This document shows, one piece after another, positions 1-7,294 of a DNA stretch of 39,655 nt. Position 1 is the first letter of the stretch. Each line of letters begins with the position of its first letter. The stretch covers positions 1-39,655 of the forward strand of contig NZ_AUAT01000023.1 in the NCBI RefSeq assembly GCF_000428865.1. Reading direction: 5' to 3'. This stretch comes from Eremococcus coleocola DSM 15696. GTDB lineage: Bacteria > Bacillota > Bacilli > Lactobacillales > Aerococcaceae. The position numbers and the translations under genes were made by a program. The notes under the pieces are model-generated. The model was given only the letters and a program-made list of their open reading frames with translations, had not been told where the DNA came from and searched no databases.

Positions 1-1
1 A

Positions 2-70
2 GAACGAATCAAAGAAAAATTAAACTGGATGAGCCCAATTGCTTATCGCCATTCACTTCAAGCTGCTTAG
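2..70 (+). CDS. IS3-family transposase (OrfB), C-terminal fragment
   Basis: The open frame enters from the left edge and encodes the last 22 residues of an IS3-family transposase, ending in ...HSLQAA and TAG. The residues are identical to the C-terminus of the longer fragment at 39424-39655 on the other strand. The catalytic domain lies outside the window, so nothing can be said about whether this copy is active. The fragment contains the N-W-M-S-P-x-x-Y/F signature that typically follows the DDE domain in IS150-type transposases. Confidence 0.85.
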   Translation, partial: ERIKEKLNWMSPIAYRHSLQAA

Positions 71-83
71 AAAACAAAAAATA

Positions 84-120
84 AGAGAGACAAGTACATA
101 AAATATGTACTCATCTCTCT
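84..120. terminator. stem-loop at the 3' end of the IS
   Basis: Two 17-base arms (84-100 and 104-120) are complementary at 15 of 17 positions around a 3-base loop. The hairpin sits between the transposase stop and the IS terminus, and an identical copy is at the other end of the window. It may act as a transcription terminator insulating the element. There is no long T-run, so termination strength is uncertain. Confidence 0.5.
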
Positions 121-155
121 GGTCCAACTTTTTGGGGTCACTATATTGGTCGCTG

Positions 156-180
156 TGGCCAAGTTTTGGGGTTCTTTATA
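156..180. repeat. second, diverged IS-terminus-like sequence
   Basis: These 25 bases resemble the IS terminus at 121-145 at 18 of 25 positions when aligned without gaps, including the shared CCAA..TTTT..GGG core and the trailing TATA. The two are offset by 35 bases. It may be the end of a related older IS, or a remnant left by an earlier insertion. No transposase reading frame accompanies it. Confidence 0.35.
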
Positions 181-197
181 TAGGTTTTAATAATAAA

Positions 198-1040
198 TTA
201 GCGTTGGCTAAATAGGCGTATGCTAGCCAAGACTAACATGGCAATTAAGCCCGCAAAGAATAGGTAGGCAGCTATGCCTAAACTTAGGTTAAGATTTTGG
301 AAAACTGGATAAAAGAAATAAGCAAGCCCAAGTGTTAAGACAACTTCAGCCAAGGCAAGAAATAGGTTTAATTTCCGAGCCAGCCGGTGACGGAAAATGG
401 CTAAGGGCATAAATAGAATAGGAATTAATAATAATCCTTGAGTAATTGGACGGACAAAAGGAAGGGATTGAACTTGAACCGTATAGCCTAGGAATTCTTG
501 TATCTCGTGATAAAGTTGGGCCAGGTTTTGATAGTTAAGAATTAAGTCTTGGAGACTAGTATGGTTATTGACCAAGCGCGTCCAAGTACTGGTGTCATAC
601 CCATAAGCGCTGAGGGTATCAATTTTCTCCAAGAGAGGAGTAAGGTTTAGAAAATTCGGTAAAATGATTCCCAGAATAGTTACCATCGCTGCCAGAAACA
701 TGGCTATATTGAGTTTGCCTAGGCGGATAATTGATTGTTTGTCAGGGGCATAATGGGTGTGACGGTGACTGCGGGAGTTTGGCGAATCGGTTGGGTCATC
801 CTCTAGGAAAAGACCATCCTCTTCTGGGTATTCAGTCCTTGTTAAGTCAGGGTCATCATCATAATGATTCAAATGGACATGGGAATCATTAGCTGGAGCC
901 ATATTATTTGAATCGGTAAGGGGGCCTTTTATTTTAATGGTGTCTTGCAATGAATCGATTTGGCTTAAGTCATAGCCACATTGAGGACAATAATGGAAGT
1001 CCTCTTCCAATTTCAGGCCGCATTTAGGGCAATAAGTCAT
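198..1040 (-). CDS. zinc-ribbon membrane protein of unknown function
   Basis: The 280-residue protein begins with a zinc ribbon, CPKC at residues 4-7 and CPQC at 18-21. An acidic, polar linker of about 80 residues follows (DDD, EED and DDP clusters and a His-rich stretch). Four hydrophobic segments then lie near residues 110-132, 199-217, 224-247 and 252-277. This N-terminal ribbon plus membrane tail is a common architecture among uncharacterised Firmicutes proteins; no enzyme motif is visible. The start at 1040 is supported by GAGGTGA just upstream, and a promoter lies at 1074-1103. It is divergent from the PTS gene and probably monocistronic. Its terminator would have to lie in the IS-derived flank. 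Function unknown; the ribbon could sense zinc or mediate protein contacts. Confidence 0.8.
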   Translation of the reverse strand: MTYCPKCGLKLEEDFHYCPQCGYDLSQIDSLQDTIKIKGPLTDSNNMAPANDSHVHLNHYDDDPDLTRTEYPEEDGLFLEDDPTDSPNSRSHRHTHYAPDKQSIIRLGKLNIAMFLAAMVTILGIILPNFLNLTPLLEKIDTLSAYGYDTSTWTRLVNNHTSLQDLILNYQNLAQLYHEIQEFLGYTVQVQSLPFVRPITQGLLLIPILFMPLAIFRHRLARKLNLFLALAEVVLTLGLAYFFYPVFQNLNLSLGIAAYLFFAGLIAMLVLASIRLFSQR

Positions 1041-1073
1041 TCTGTCACCTCGTCTCTTACTTTTATTACCGTT

Positions 1074-1103
1074 ATCATATCAAATTTCGTATTAAATAAG
1101 CAA
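1074..1103 (-). promoter_or_regulatory. predicted sigma-A promoter of the zinc-ribbon gene
   Basis: On the minus strand TTGCTT (1103-1098) and TATGAT (1079-1074) are separated by 18 bases and lie 34 bases upstream of the start codon. The match to consensus is moderate. Confidence 0.5.
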
Positions 1104-1187
1104 AAATTCATAAAAAAGTCTACGATTTCTAGTTTTAAAGTTAATTTTTAGAAAATAAAGCAGGTGTCAGTAATTTTATAGACACTA

Positions 1188-1216
1188 TTGACATTTATAA
1201 TACCGTTTTCTATAAT
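1188..1216 (+). promoter_or_regulatory. consensus sigma-A promoter of the PTS gene
   Basis: A perfect TTGACA (1188-1193) and a perfect TATAAT (1211-1216) are separated by the ideal 17 bases. The expected transcript starts near 1223, giving an unusually long leader of about 170 nt before the likely start codon at 1394. The leader contains an inverted repeat, AAGGCTTA at 1233-1240 against TAAGCCTT at 1277-1284, which could be a regulatory RNA fold or operator. Confidence 0.8.
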
Positions 1217-1393
1217 GAAAATGGCAGGTGGAAAGGCTTACAAAAGACTGCCTATTAGCCTTTATAATAGTTTTAATAAGCCTTAATAATAGAGAAGGGA
1301 GTTTAAATCAACTTATTAATTTCTGCCAGATTTATTATATTTTATTGCTCTTATTCTATTGATTATTGTAATTGTATGAAAGAGGTGCTTTTT

Positions 1394-2866
1394 ATGAAAG
1401 GTTATTTACAACGAATTGGTCGGTCTTTGATGTTACCGGTCGCTGTACTACCATTAGCTGCCTTAATGTTAGGGATTGGCTACTGGATTGACCCTGCTGG
1501 TTGGGGGGGCGAAAATGTCATCGCAGCATTTTTAGTTAAAGCCGGGGGCTCTATCCTAGATAATATGGGTATTTTATTTGCAGTTGGGGTTGGGATTGGT
1601 ATGACCAAGGAAAAAGATGGAGCTTCTGGTTTAGCTGCCTTGGTTTCTTTCCTTACGATGACAACTTTACTTAGTTCTGCTGCAGTTGCTCAGCTGAAAT
1701 CAATTCCAGTGGAAGAAGTATCTGCTTCCTTTGCTAAGGTTGGAAATGGTAATGTCTTCTTCGGGATCATTGCCGGTATCATTGCGGCAGAAACCTTCAA
1801 TAAGTTTCATCGGACTAAGTTGCCAGAAGCCTTTGCTTTCTTCTCTGGCCGCCGTTTAGTCCCAATTTTAACTGGGATTTTCTCTTCCTTTGCTGCTTTG
1901 GTTCTTTTATTCTTATGGCCACTCGTTTTTGATGGTTTAACTTCCTTTGGTGAAGCTATTTCTTCAATGGGTTGGCTTGGAGCTGGTATCTATGCCTTCT
2001 TCAACCGTCTTTTAATTCCAACTGGTTTACATCATGCTTTAAACAATGTCTTCTGGTTTGACCTGATTGGTATTAATGACATTGGTAAGTTCTGGGCCAA
2101 TGAAGGAACCAAAGGAATTACTGGGATGTATCAAGCTGGATTCTTCCCTGTCTTTATGTTTGGTTTGCCTGCAGCTTGTTATGCTATGTACCGGAAAGCT
2201 GCGCCTGAATACAAGAAACAAGTTATGTCTTTATTCTTAGCCGCTGGTGTGGCTGCCTTTGTGACTGGGGTAACCGAACCAATTGAATTTTCCTTCATGT
2301 TTGTGGCGCCAGTACTATACTTAGTCCATGCCGCCTTAACCGCAGTCTCTGTAGCTTTTGCCGCTTTAATGCATTGGACTGCTGGTTTCTCCTTCTCAGC
2401 TGGGGCAATCGACTTTCTCTTGTCATTAAAAGTGCCGATGGCTAATCATCCATGGATGCTGATCTTGCAAGGATTAGTCGTAGCCGTCTTATATTATCTG
2501 GTCTTTAGTTTTGTGATTGAGAAAATTGACCTTGCTACTCCAGGCCGTAAAGGTCCTGTTGGTGGGGCCGACCTAACTGAGTCAAATATTTCTGAACAAA
2601 GTGCTGGTTTAGCCGATACCAAAGAAGCCCGCCAAGCCTCTGTGATCCTTGAAGCCATTGGGGGTAAAGAAAATGTTGATGTGATCAATAATTGCTCTAC
2701 CCGTTTACGTCTTCAAGTGAAAGATTCCAATTTAGTTGATAAAGAAAAAATCAAGGCAGCTGGTGCCATGGGCACCAATGTTATTGACAAAAATAATGTC
2801 CAAGTGATCATTGGTACCACGGTTCAACAAGTAGCAGATGCCATGGAAGATCTGGTAAAAATGTAA
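1394..2866 (+). CDS. nagE: PTS system EIICB, N-acetylglucosamine/glucose family
   Basis: The 490-residue permease couples phosphoenolpyruvate-dependent phosphorylation to sugar import. Residues 1 to about 385 are the membrane EIIC domain, with many hydrophobic segments and the conserved FMFGLPAA motif. A linker leads to a C-terminal EIIB domain (about 415-490) with the phospho-accepting Cys434 in NNCSTRLR. No EIIA domain is present, so phosphate must come from a separate EIIA-Glc. The stretch NNVFWFDLIGINDIGKFW is typical of Firmicutes GlcNAc permeases rather than PtsG, so GlcNAc is the preferred assignment; glucose cannot be excluded. The ATG at 1394 is preferred because AAAGAGGTG lies 8 bases upstream, whereas the in-frame ATG at 1376 has no ribosome-binding site. 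Monocistronic, with a strong own promoter and a downstream hairpin. Confidence 0.85.
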   Translation: MKGYLQRIGRSLMLPVAVLPLAALMLGIGYWIDPAGWGGENVIAAFLVKAGGSILDNMGILFAVGVGIGMTKEKDGASGLAALVSFLTMTTLLSSAAVAQLKSIPVEEVSASFAKVGNGNVFFGIIAGIIAAETFNKFHRTKLPEAFAFFSGRRLVPILTGIFSSFAALVLLFLWPLVFDGLTSFGEAISSMGWLGAGIYAFFNRLLIPTGLHHALNNVFWFDLIGINDIGKFWANEGTKGITGMYQAGFFPVFMFGLPAACYAMYRKAAPEYKKQVMSLFLAAGVAAFVTGVTEPIEFSFMFVAPVLYLVHAALTAVSVAFAALMHWTAGFSFSAGAIDFLLSLKVPMANHPWMLILQGLVVAVLYYLVFSFVIEKIDLATPGRKGPVGGADLTESNISEQSAGLADTKEARQASVILEAIGGKENVDVINNCSTRLRLQVKDSNLVDKEKIKAAGAMGTNVIDKNNVQVIIGTTVQQVADAMEDLVKM

Positions 2867-2883
2867 TAGCTAAGAAAACTATA

Positions 2884-2953
2884 GAAAAACTCTAGTAAGT
2901 AGTGGATGGTAGATTAACAAGCCCATGTTGAAAATTACTTATTAGAGTTTTTC
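2884..2953 (+). terminator. long hairpin after the PTS gene
   Basis: Arms at 2884-2901 and 2936-2953 are complementary at 17 of 18 positions around a 34-base loop. The T-run lies at the end of the right arm (GTTTTTCC). It probably ends the PTS transcript, although the loop is longer than in a usual intrinsic terminator. Confidence 0.6.
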
Positions 2954-3121
2954 CTTTAACCAGCTGATTTTGACTTACATATGCTCAATTTTAAGGGAAT
3001 AAAAAAGAATTTTATAAAAAAATTATTAATTTCTAGTGATTAGCTCTCTCATATTTTCTTGGCCCTGATTTGCTCAACCTAGCTAAAGCCTATTGCAAAC
3101 CACTTTCTGTTATCAAGAATA

Positions 3122-3135
3122 TGAAAACGTTCTCA
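3122..3135 (+). promoter_or_regulatory. cre site (CcpA) upstream of arcA
   Basis: TGAAAACGTTCTCA matches the degenerate cre consensus TGWAANCGNTNWCA at every defined position. CcpA normally acts here in carbon catabolite control, and arc operons of lactic bacteria are commonly glucose-repressed. The rest of the 397-base gap 2867-3263 holds the PTS hairpin, one Crp-like box, a weaker cre and AT-rich sequence. Confidence 0.75.
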
Positions 3136-3138
3136 TAA

Positions 3139-3154
3139 TGAGAGATTCATCACA
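3139..3154 (+). promoter_or_regulatory. Crp/ArcR-type box upstream of arcA
   Basis: TGAGAGATTCATCACA matches TGTGA-N6-TCACA with one mismatch. ArcR-type members of the Crp/Fnr family bind boxes of this form in front of arc operons, and such a regulator is encoded at 11829-12527. It lies 3 bases from the perfect cre. Assignment to ArcR is an inference. Confidence 0.55.
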
Positions 3155-3198
3155 TTCTTAAGTCCAAGGAATTCACAGAGCTCTTGTTAATTCCGTAA

Positions 3199-3212
3199 AG
3201 GAAACGATTACA
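3199..3212 (+). promoter_or_regulatory. second, weaker cre-like site before arcA
   Basis: AGGAAACGATTACA differs from the cre consensus at two positions. It lies about 10 bases upstream of the best -10 candidate (TATATT at 3222-3227), so CcpA bound here would block polymerase. No good -35 hexamer is visible, which suits an activator-dependent promoter. Confidence 0.4.
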
Positions 3213-3263
3213 AAGGGGTGATATATTATAGACATCAAAGAGAGAACAGAAAGGAAGGATAAT

Positions 3264-4490
3264 ATGACAGAAAGACCTATTAGAGTTTTCTCCGAAATTG
3301 GTAAGTTGAAGAAAGTGGTTTTACACCGCCCTGGTAAAGAGTTGGAAAATTTAGTACCAGACTTTCTTCCGCGTTTACTCTTCGATGATATTCCATTCTT
3401 AGAGGATGCGCAAAAAGAACATGATGCATTTGCAGATGCATTACGTGAAAATGGGGTGGAAGTTCTTTATCTAGAACGTTTAGTTGCAGATGCAATTGAC
3501 GCAGCTGATGTTAAAGAACAATTTGTAGATGAATGGTTAGCTGAAACAGGTGTTCAATCTGATGCTATGTTAAAAGCTTTAAAAGATCATTTATTAGCTA
3601 TCCCTGACACCTTTGACATGGTGCTTAAGACAATGGAAGGTTTCCGTAAAACTGAAATGCCAGATGTGTCTGGTACTTCATTATCAGATAAATACGAAAC
3701 TGACTATCCATTTATCGTAGATCCAATGCCAAACCTTTATTTCACGCGTGACCCATTTGCAACGATGGCTCATGGTGTAACTTTGAACCATATGTATTCA
3801 GAAACTCGTAACCGTGAAACCTTATATGGTAAATATATCTTCGACCACCATCCAGAATATGGTAATGGCGCAGTAGACCGCTTCTACAACCGTGAAGAAG
3901 CTACTCGGATCGAAGGTGGGGACGAATTAGTACTTTCTAAAGATGTTTTAGCAGTTGGTATTTCTCAACGGACTGATGCTCGTTCAATCGAAAAATTAGC
4001 TAACCGTCTATTCAAAGAAACTGGCTTCAAACGCATCTTAGCTTTCTTAATTGGTGAAAACCGTAAATTCATGCACTTGGATACCGTATTTACTATGGTT
4101 GACTATGATAAATTCACGATTCACCCAGAAATCGAAGGTGGCTTAAAAGTTTGGGATCTAACTCCTAACGAAGACGGCACTGTTAATATTGTAGAACGTG
4201 AAGACCAATTAGACGTTATCTTACAAGACGCTTTAGGTGTTGAAAAAGTTCACCTAATCCGTTGTGGTGGTGGCGACCCTGTTGCTGCAGCACGTGAACA
4301 ATGGAATGATGGTTCTAATACCTTAACTATCGCTCCAGGTGTGGTTGTGGTTTATGACCGTAACACTGTAACCAATAAGGTCCTTGAAGAATATGGCTTG
4401 AAATTAATTAAATTACGTGGATCCGAATTGGTTCGCGGTCGTGGTGGCCCACGTTGTATGTCAATGCCATTATATCGTGAAGATATTTAA
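3264..4490 (+). CDS. arcA: arginine deiminase
   Basis: The 408-residue enzyme hydrolyses arginine to citrulline and ammonia, the first step of the arginine deiminase pathway. Length matches the family. The active-site regions are [11 protein letters not shown], the [12 protein letters not shown] block with the catalytic His, and the C-terminal [13 protein letters not shown] with nucleophile Cys398. The start follows GAAAGGAAGG at a normal distance. First gene of arcA-arcB-arcD-peptidase-arcC; arcB follows after 28 bases. Two cre-like sites and one Crp-like box upstream indicate carbon control and activation by an ArcR-type regulator. The product is cytoplasmic and supports ATP yield and acid tolerance. 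Confidence 0.97.
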   Translation: MTERPIRVFSEIGKLKKVVLHRPGKELENLVPDFLPRLLFDDIPFLEDAQKEHDAFADALRENGVEVLYLERLVADAIDAADVKEQFVDEWLAETGVQSDAMLKALKDHLLAIPDTFDMVLKTMEGFRKTEMPDVSGTSLSDKYETDYPFIVDPMPNLYFTRDPFATMAHGVTLNHMYSETRNRETLYGKYIFDHHPEYGNGAVDRFYNREEATRIEGGDELVLSKDVLAVGISQRTDARSIEKLANRLFKETGFKRILAFLIGENRKFMHLDTVFTMVDYDKFTIHPEIEGGLKVWDLTPNEDGTVNIVEREDQLDVILQDALGVEKVHLIRCGGGDPVAAAREQWNDGSNTLTIAPGVVVVYDRNTVTNKVLEEYGLKLIKLRGSELVRGRGGPRCMSMPLYREDI

Positions 4491-4518
4491 TCAAATCTAA
4501 TACTAGGAGAGTGACTAT

Positions 4519-5520
4519 ATGTTCCAAGGAAAAAACTTTTTAAAAGAAATCGACTTCAGTCGTGAAGAACTAGAATACCTAATTGATTTTTCAATCCATT
4601 TGAAAGATCTTAAAAAACGTGGTATTCCTCATGAATACATGAAAGGCCAAAACATTGCTTTGCTATTTGAAAAAACTTCAACTCGGACACGTTCTGCCTT
4701 CACTGTTGCTGCTAACGATTTAGGTGCTGCTCCAGAATTCTTAGGTGCTAACGATATCCAATTAGGTAAAAAAGAATCTGTTGAAGATACTGCTATCGTT
4801 TTAGGTTCAATGTTTGATGGTATTGAATTCCGTGGTTTTAGCCAACAAATGGCTGAAGACCTAGGTAAATATGCTGGTGTTCCAGTATGGAATGGTCTAA
4901 CTGATGAATGGCATCCAACTCAAATGATTGCCGACTACATGACTTTGAAAGAAGAATTTGGTGAATTAGCTGGCCGTACTTTAGTATACTGTGGTGATGG
5001 CCGTAATAACGTAGCTAACTCCCTATTAGTTACTGGTGCGATCTTAGGCGTAAATGTAACCATTGCTTCACCTAAGAGCTTATTCCCAGATGAAAAATTA
5101 GTGAAAATGGCTGAAGAATATGCAGCTAAATCAGGTGCAAAAGTAACTGTGACAGATGATGCTGTTAAAGCGGTTGAAAATGCTGATGCTCTATATGCAG
5201 ACGTATGGGTATCAATGGGTGAAGAAGACAAGTTCGAAGAACGGGTTAACTTATTGAAACCTTACCAAATTAATAAAGAACTTGTAAGCCATATTAAAGG
5301 TGATTACATCTTCTTACACTGCTTACCTGCTTTCCATGATACTGAAACAAAATATGGTAAAGATGTTGCTGAAAAATTTGGCGTAGAAGAAATGGAAGTT
5401 ACGGACGAAGTATTCCGCAGCCCTCAAGCTCGTCAATTTGAACAAGCAGAAAACCGTATGCACTCAATCAAAGCTATCATGGCTGCTACAAATGGTAACT
5501 TGTTTATTCCTAAAGTATAA
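4519..5520 (+). CDS. arcB: ornithine carbamoyltransferase, catabolic
   Basis: The 333-residue enzyme converts citrulline and phosphate to ornithine and carbamoyl phosphate in the catabolic direction. The carbamoyl-phosphate loop STRTR is at residues 54-58, HPTQ follows in the middle of the protein, and the ornithine-binding HCLPAFHD lies near the C-terminus. The length is that of the catabolic form. AGGAGAG precedes the ATG. The gene lies 28 bases after arcA, almost certainly on one transcript, and is followed by a hairpin before arcD that could adjust the level of downstream genes. The anabolic paralogue (ArgF) is very similar in sequence; the catabolic call rests on the operon. Confidence 0.96.
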   Translation: MFQGKNFLKEIDFSREELEYLIDFSIHLKDLKKRGIPHEYMKGQNIALLFEKTSTRTRSAFTVAANDLGAAPEFLGANDIQLGKKESVEDTAIVLGSMFDGIEFRGFSQQMAEDLGKYAGVPVWNGLTDEWHPTQMIADYMTLKEEFGELAGRTLVYCGDGRNNVANSLLVTGAILGVNVTIASPKSLFPDEKLVKMAEEYAAKSGAKVTVTDDAVKAVENADALYADVWVSMGEEDKFEERVNLLKPYQINKELVSHIKGDYIFLHCLPAFHDTETKYGKDVAEKFGVEEMEVTDEVFRSPQARQFEQAENRMHSIKAIMAATNGNLFIPKV

Positions 5521-5607
5521 GTCTATACTCTCTCTCCCTTAAAATTTAATAAGTAAGTTAATCAAAAAACTGAATACCCATTTAGTTTGTGATTACGACC
5601 AACAGTG

Positions 5608-5648
5608 GCCAGGATTGTGCGGATGTAATGACAATTCTGGCTCTGTTT
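5608..5648 (+). terminator. intercistronic hairpin between arcB and arcD
   Basis: GCCAGGATTGT (5608-5618) pairs with ACAATTCTGGC (5631-5641) at 10 of 11 positions, and CTCTGTTTTCTTTATTT follows. It could be a partial terminator or an mRNA-stabilising structure inside the arc operon. No separate promoter for arcD was identified. Confidence 0.55.
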
Positions 5649-5689
5649 TCTTTATTTAATAAAAAAATATATAAAAAAGGAGTGGAAAA

Positions 5690-7192
5690 ATGGAAGAGAC
5701 CACAAAGAAAAAATTTAAAATGCCGAATTCATTTACAATTTTATTTATTCTTACCGCAATTGTAGCTGTATTGACTTGGATAATTCCAGCTGGTCAATAC
5801 GATTTAGATGATGCAGGTAACTTTATTCAAGGAACTTACCATACGGTTGAATCTAATAAACAAGGGCTTTGGGACTTATTTGCTGCCCCTGCTTACGGGA
5901 TGTTAGGTAAAGAAGGAACGGATGGTGCCATCCAAGTTGCCCTTTTTATCCTTTTCGTTGGTGGCTTCTTGGGTGTAGTTACTGAAACAGGTGCGATTGA
6001 TGCTGGGATTGCCACCCTCATTAAACACCGGAAAGATTCCATGAATACCTTAATTTGGATCTTGATGGCTGTTTTTGCCCTTGGGGGAACTAGTTATGGT
6101 ATGGCAGAAGAAACTATTGCCTTCTATCCAATCTTAATACCATTGATGGTATCTGTGGGTATGGATGCCTTAGTTGCAGTCGCCGTGGTTCTTGTTGGTT
6201 CTGGTTTAGGGGTACTTGCTTCTACGGTCAACCCATTTGCAACCGGGGTTGCGGCTGGTATGGCGGGTATTTCAGTTGCTGAAGGGATTGGTCTACGGTT
6301 AGTATTCTTAGTTGTGACTTATATTATGGGTGCTTACTTCGTGTCTAATTATGCTAAGAAAGTCCAAGCTGATCCAAAGAATTCCTTAATCTATGATCAC
6401 TTAGAAGCTGATAAAGAAAAATTCAAAGTTAAAGAAGATATTCCTGAAATGTCTGGTAAACAAAAATCTGTCCTTTGGGTCTTCGCTTTAACCTTTGTAA
6501 TTATGATCCTTGGTCTCATTCCTTGGGCCGATGTCTTGAAACTTGATCATACGATCTTTGATTCAATTCATGAAGGAATTTTAAATACGCCAGTCTTAGG
6601 TACTTTAGTTGGTAAGTCTTCCTTACCTTTAGGTCAATGGTACTTGACTGAAATTACCGTTCTATTTTTCATTATGTCAATCATTATCGCGGGTATTTAC
6701 GGTATTAGCGAATCACGTTTTGTTGATGTCTTCATTGCAGGTATGGGTGACTTACTAACTGTTGCCTTGATCTGTGCCATCGCTCGTGGTATCCAAGTAG
6801 TAATGAATGATGGTTTAATTACCGCTACTGTTCTTCACTGGGGTGAAGTTGGCTTGAGTGGTTTATCTAAAGGTCTGTTCACGGTTATTACCTTCTTGTT
6901 CTACATCCCAATGTCATTCTTAATTCCATCTACTTCAGGTTTAGCTGCGGCTACCATGGGTATTATGGCTCCTCTAGGTGACTTTGCCGGTGTAGGTAAA
7001 GATATCGTTATTACTGCTTTTCAAACCGCTGCTGGTATCGTTAACTTAGTTACGCCAACTTCAGGTGTCGTTGTGGGTGCCTTAGCCATTGCTGGTATTG
7101 AGTTGGGTACTTGGTGGAAGTTTGTGGCTAAATTAATAGCTGCTGTCTTCGTAGTTTCAATCATTCTCTTAGTGATTGGTTCAATGTTCTAA
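5690..7192 (+). CDS. arcD: arginine/ornithine antiporter, YfcC type
   Basis: The 500-residue integral membrane protein has about a dozen hydrophobic segments. It belongs to the YfcC / C4-dicarboxylate-carrier-like family, not the APC-type ArcD of Pseudomonas and Lactococcus. The N-terminal KMPNSFTILFILTAIVAVLT and the GGTSYGMAEET and STVNPFATG loops are typical of the family. Streptococcal arc operons carry the same type of transporter in the same position. Its expected role is exchange of external arginine for internal ornithine, so uptake costs no energy. AAAAGGAG lies at a normal distance before the ATG. Substrate assignment comes from operon context; the family also contains carriers of other substrates. 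Confidence 0.85.
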   Translation: MEETTKKKFKMPNSFTILFILTAIVAVLTWIIPAGQYDLDDAGNFIQGTYHTVESNKQGLWDLFAAPAYGMLGKEGTDGAIQVALFILFVGGFLGVVTETGAIDAGIATLIKHRKDSMNTLIWILMAVFALGGTSYGMAEETIAFYPILIPLMVSVGMDALVAVAVVLVGSGLGVLASTVNPFATGVAAGMAGISVAEGIGLRLVFLVVTYIMGAYFVSNYAKKVQADPKNSLIYDHLEADKEKFKVKEDIPEMSGKQKSVLWVFALTFVIMILGLIPWADVLKLDHTIFDSIHEGILNTPVLGTLVGKSSLPLGQWYLTEITVLFFIMSIIIAGIYGISESRFVDVFIAGMGDLLTVALICAIARGIQVVMNDGLITATVLHWGEVGLSGLSKGLFTVITFLFYIPMSFLIPSTSGLAAATMGIMAPLGDFAGVGKDIVITAFQTAAGIVNLVTPTSGVVVGALAIAGIELGTWWKFVAKLIAAVFVVSIILLVIGSMF

Positions 7193-7213
7193 TCGGTGTA
7201 TAATACGAATCAC

Positions 7214-7271
7214 AATGGGAGCGGGCAAGAAGTAGAAGAATATTAGATTCCGCTTCTTGCTCGCTCTCATT
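7214..7271 (+). terminator. intercistronic hairpin between arcD and the peptidase gene
   Basis: Arms at 7214-7232 and 7253-7271 are complementary at 17 of 19 positions around a 20-base loop. No T-run follows and the ribosome-binding site of the next gene begins 7 bases later. An mRNA-processing or stabilising element, or a weak attenuator, fits better than a full terminator. Confidence 0.5.
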
Positions 7272-7294
7272 CATTTAAAGGAGTTGATATAATC

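Larger units (their letters stand above)
1..140 (+). mobile_element. IS3-family element, 3' end (truncated by window edge)
   Basis: This is the last 140 bases of an insertion sequence: the transposase C-terminus, a stem-loop, and a terminal end finishing GGGGTCA. The same 140 bases occur in reverse complement at 39354-39493, which defines the boundary at 140. IS3-family elements normally end in 5'-TG...CA-3', which agrees. After the boundary this copy has CTATA, and so does the other copy, so either the element extends a few bases further or the two targets were similar. Only the 3' end is present. Confidence 0.9.
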
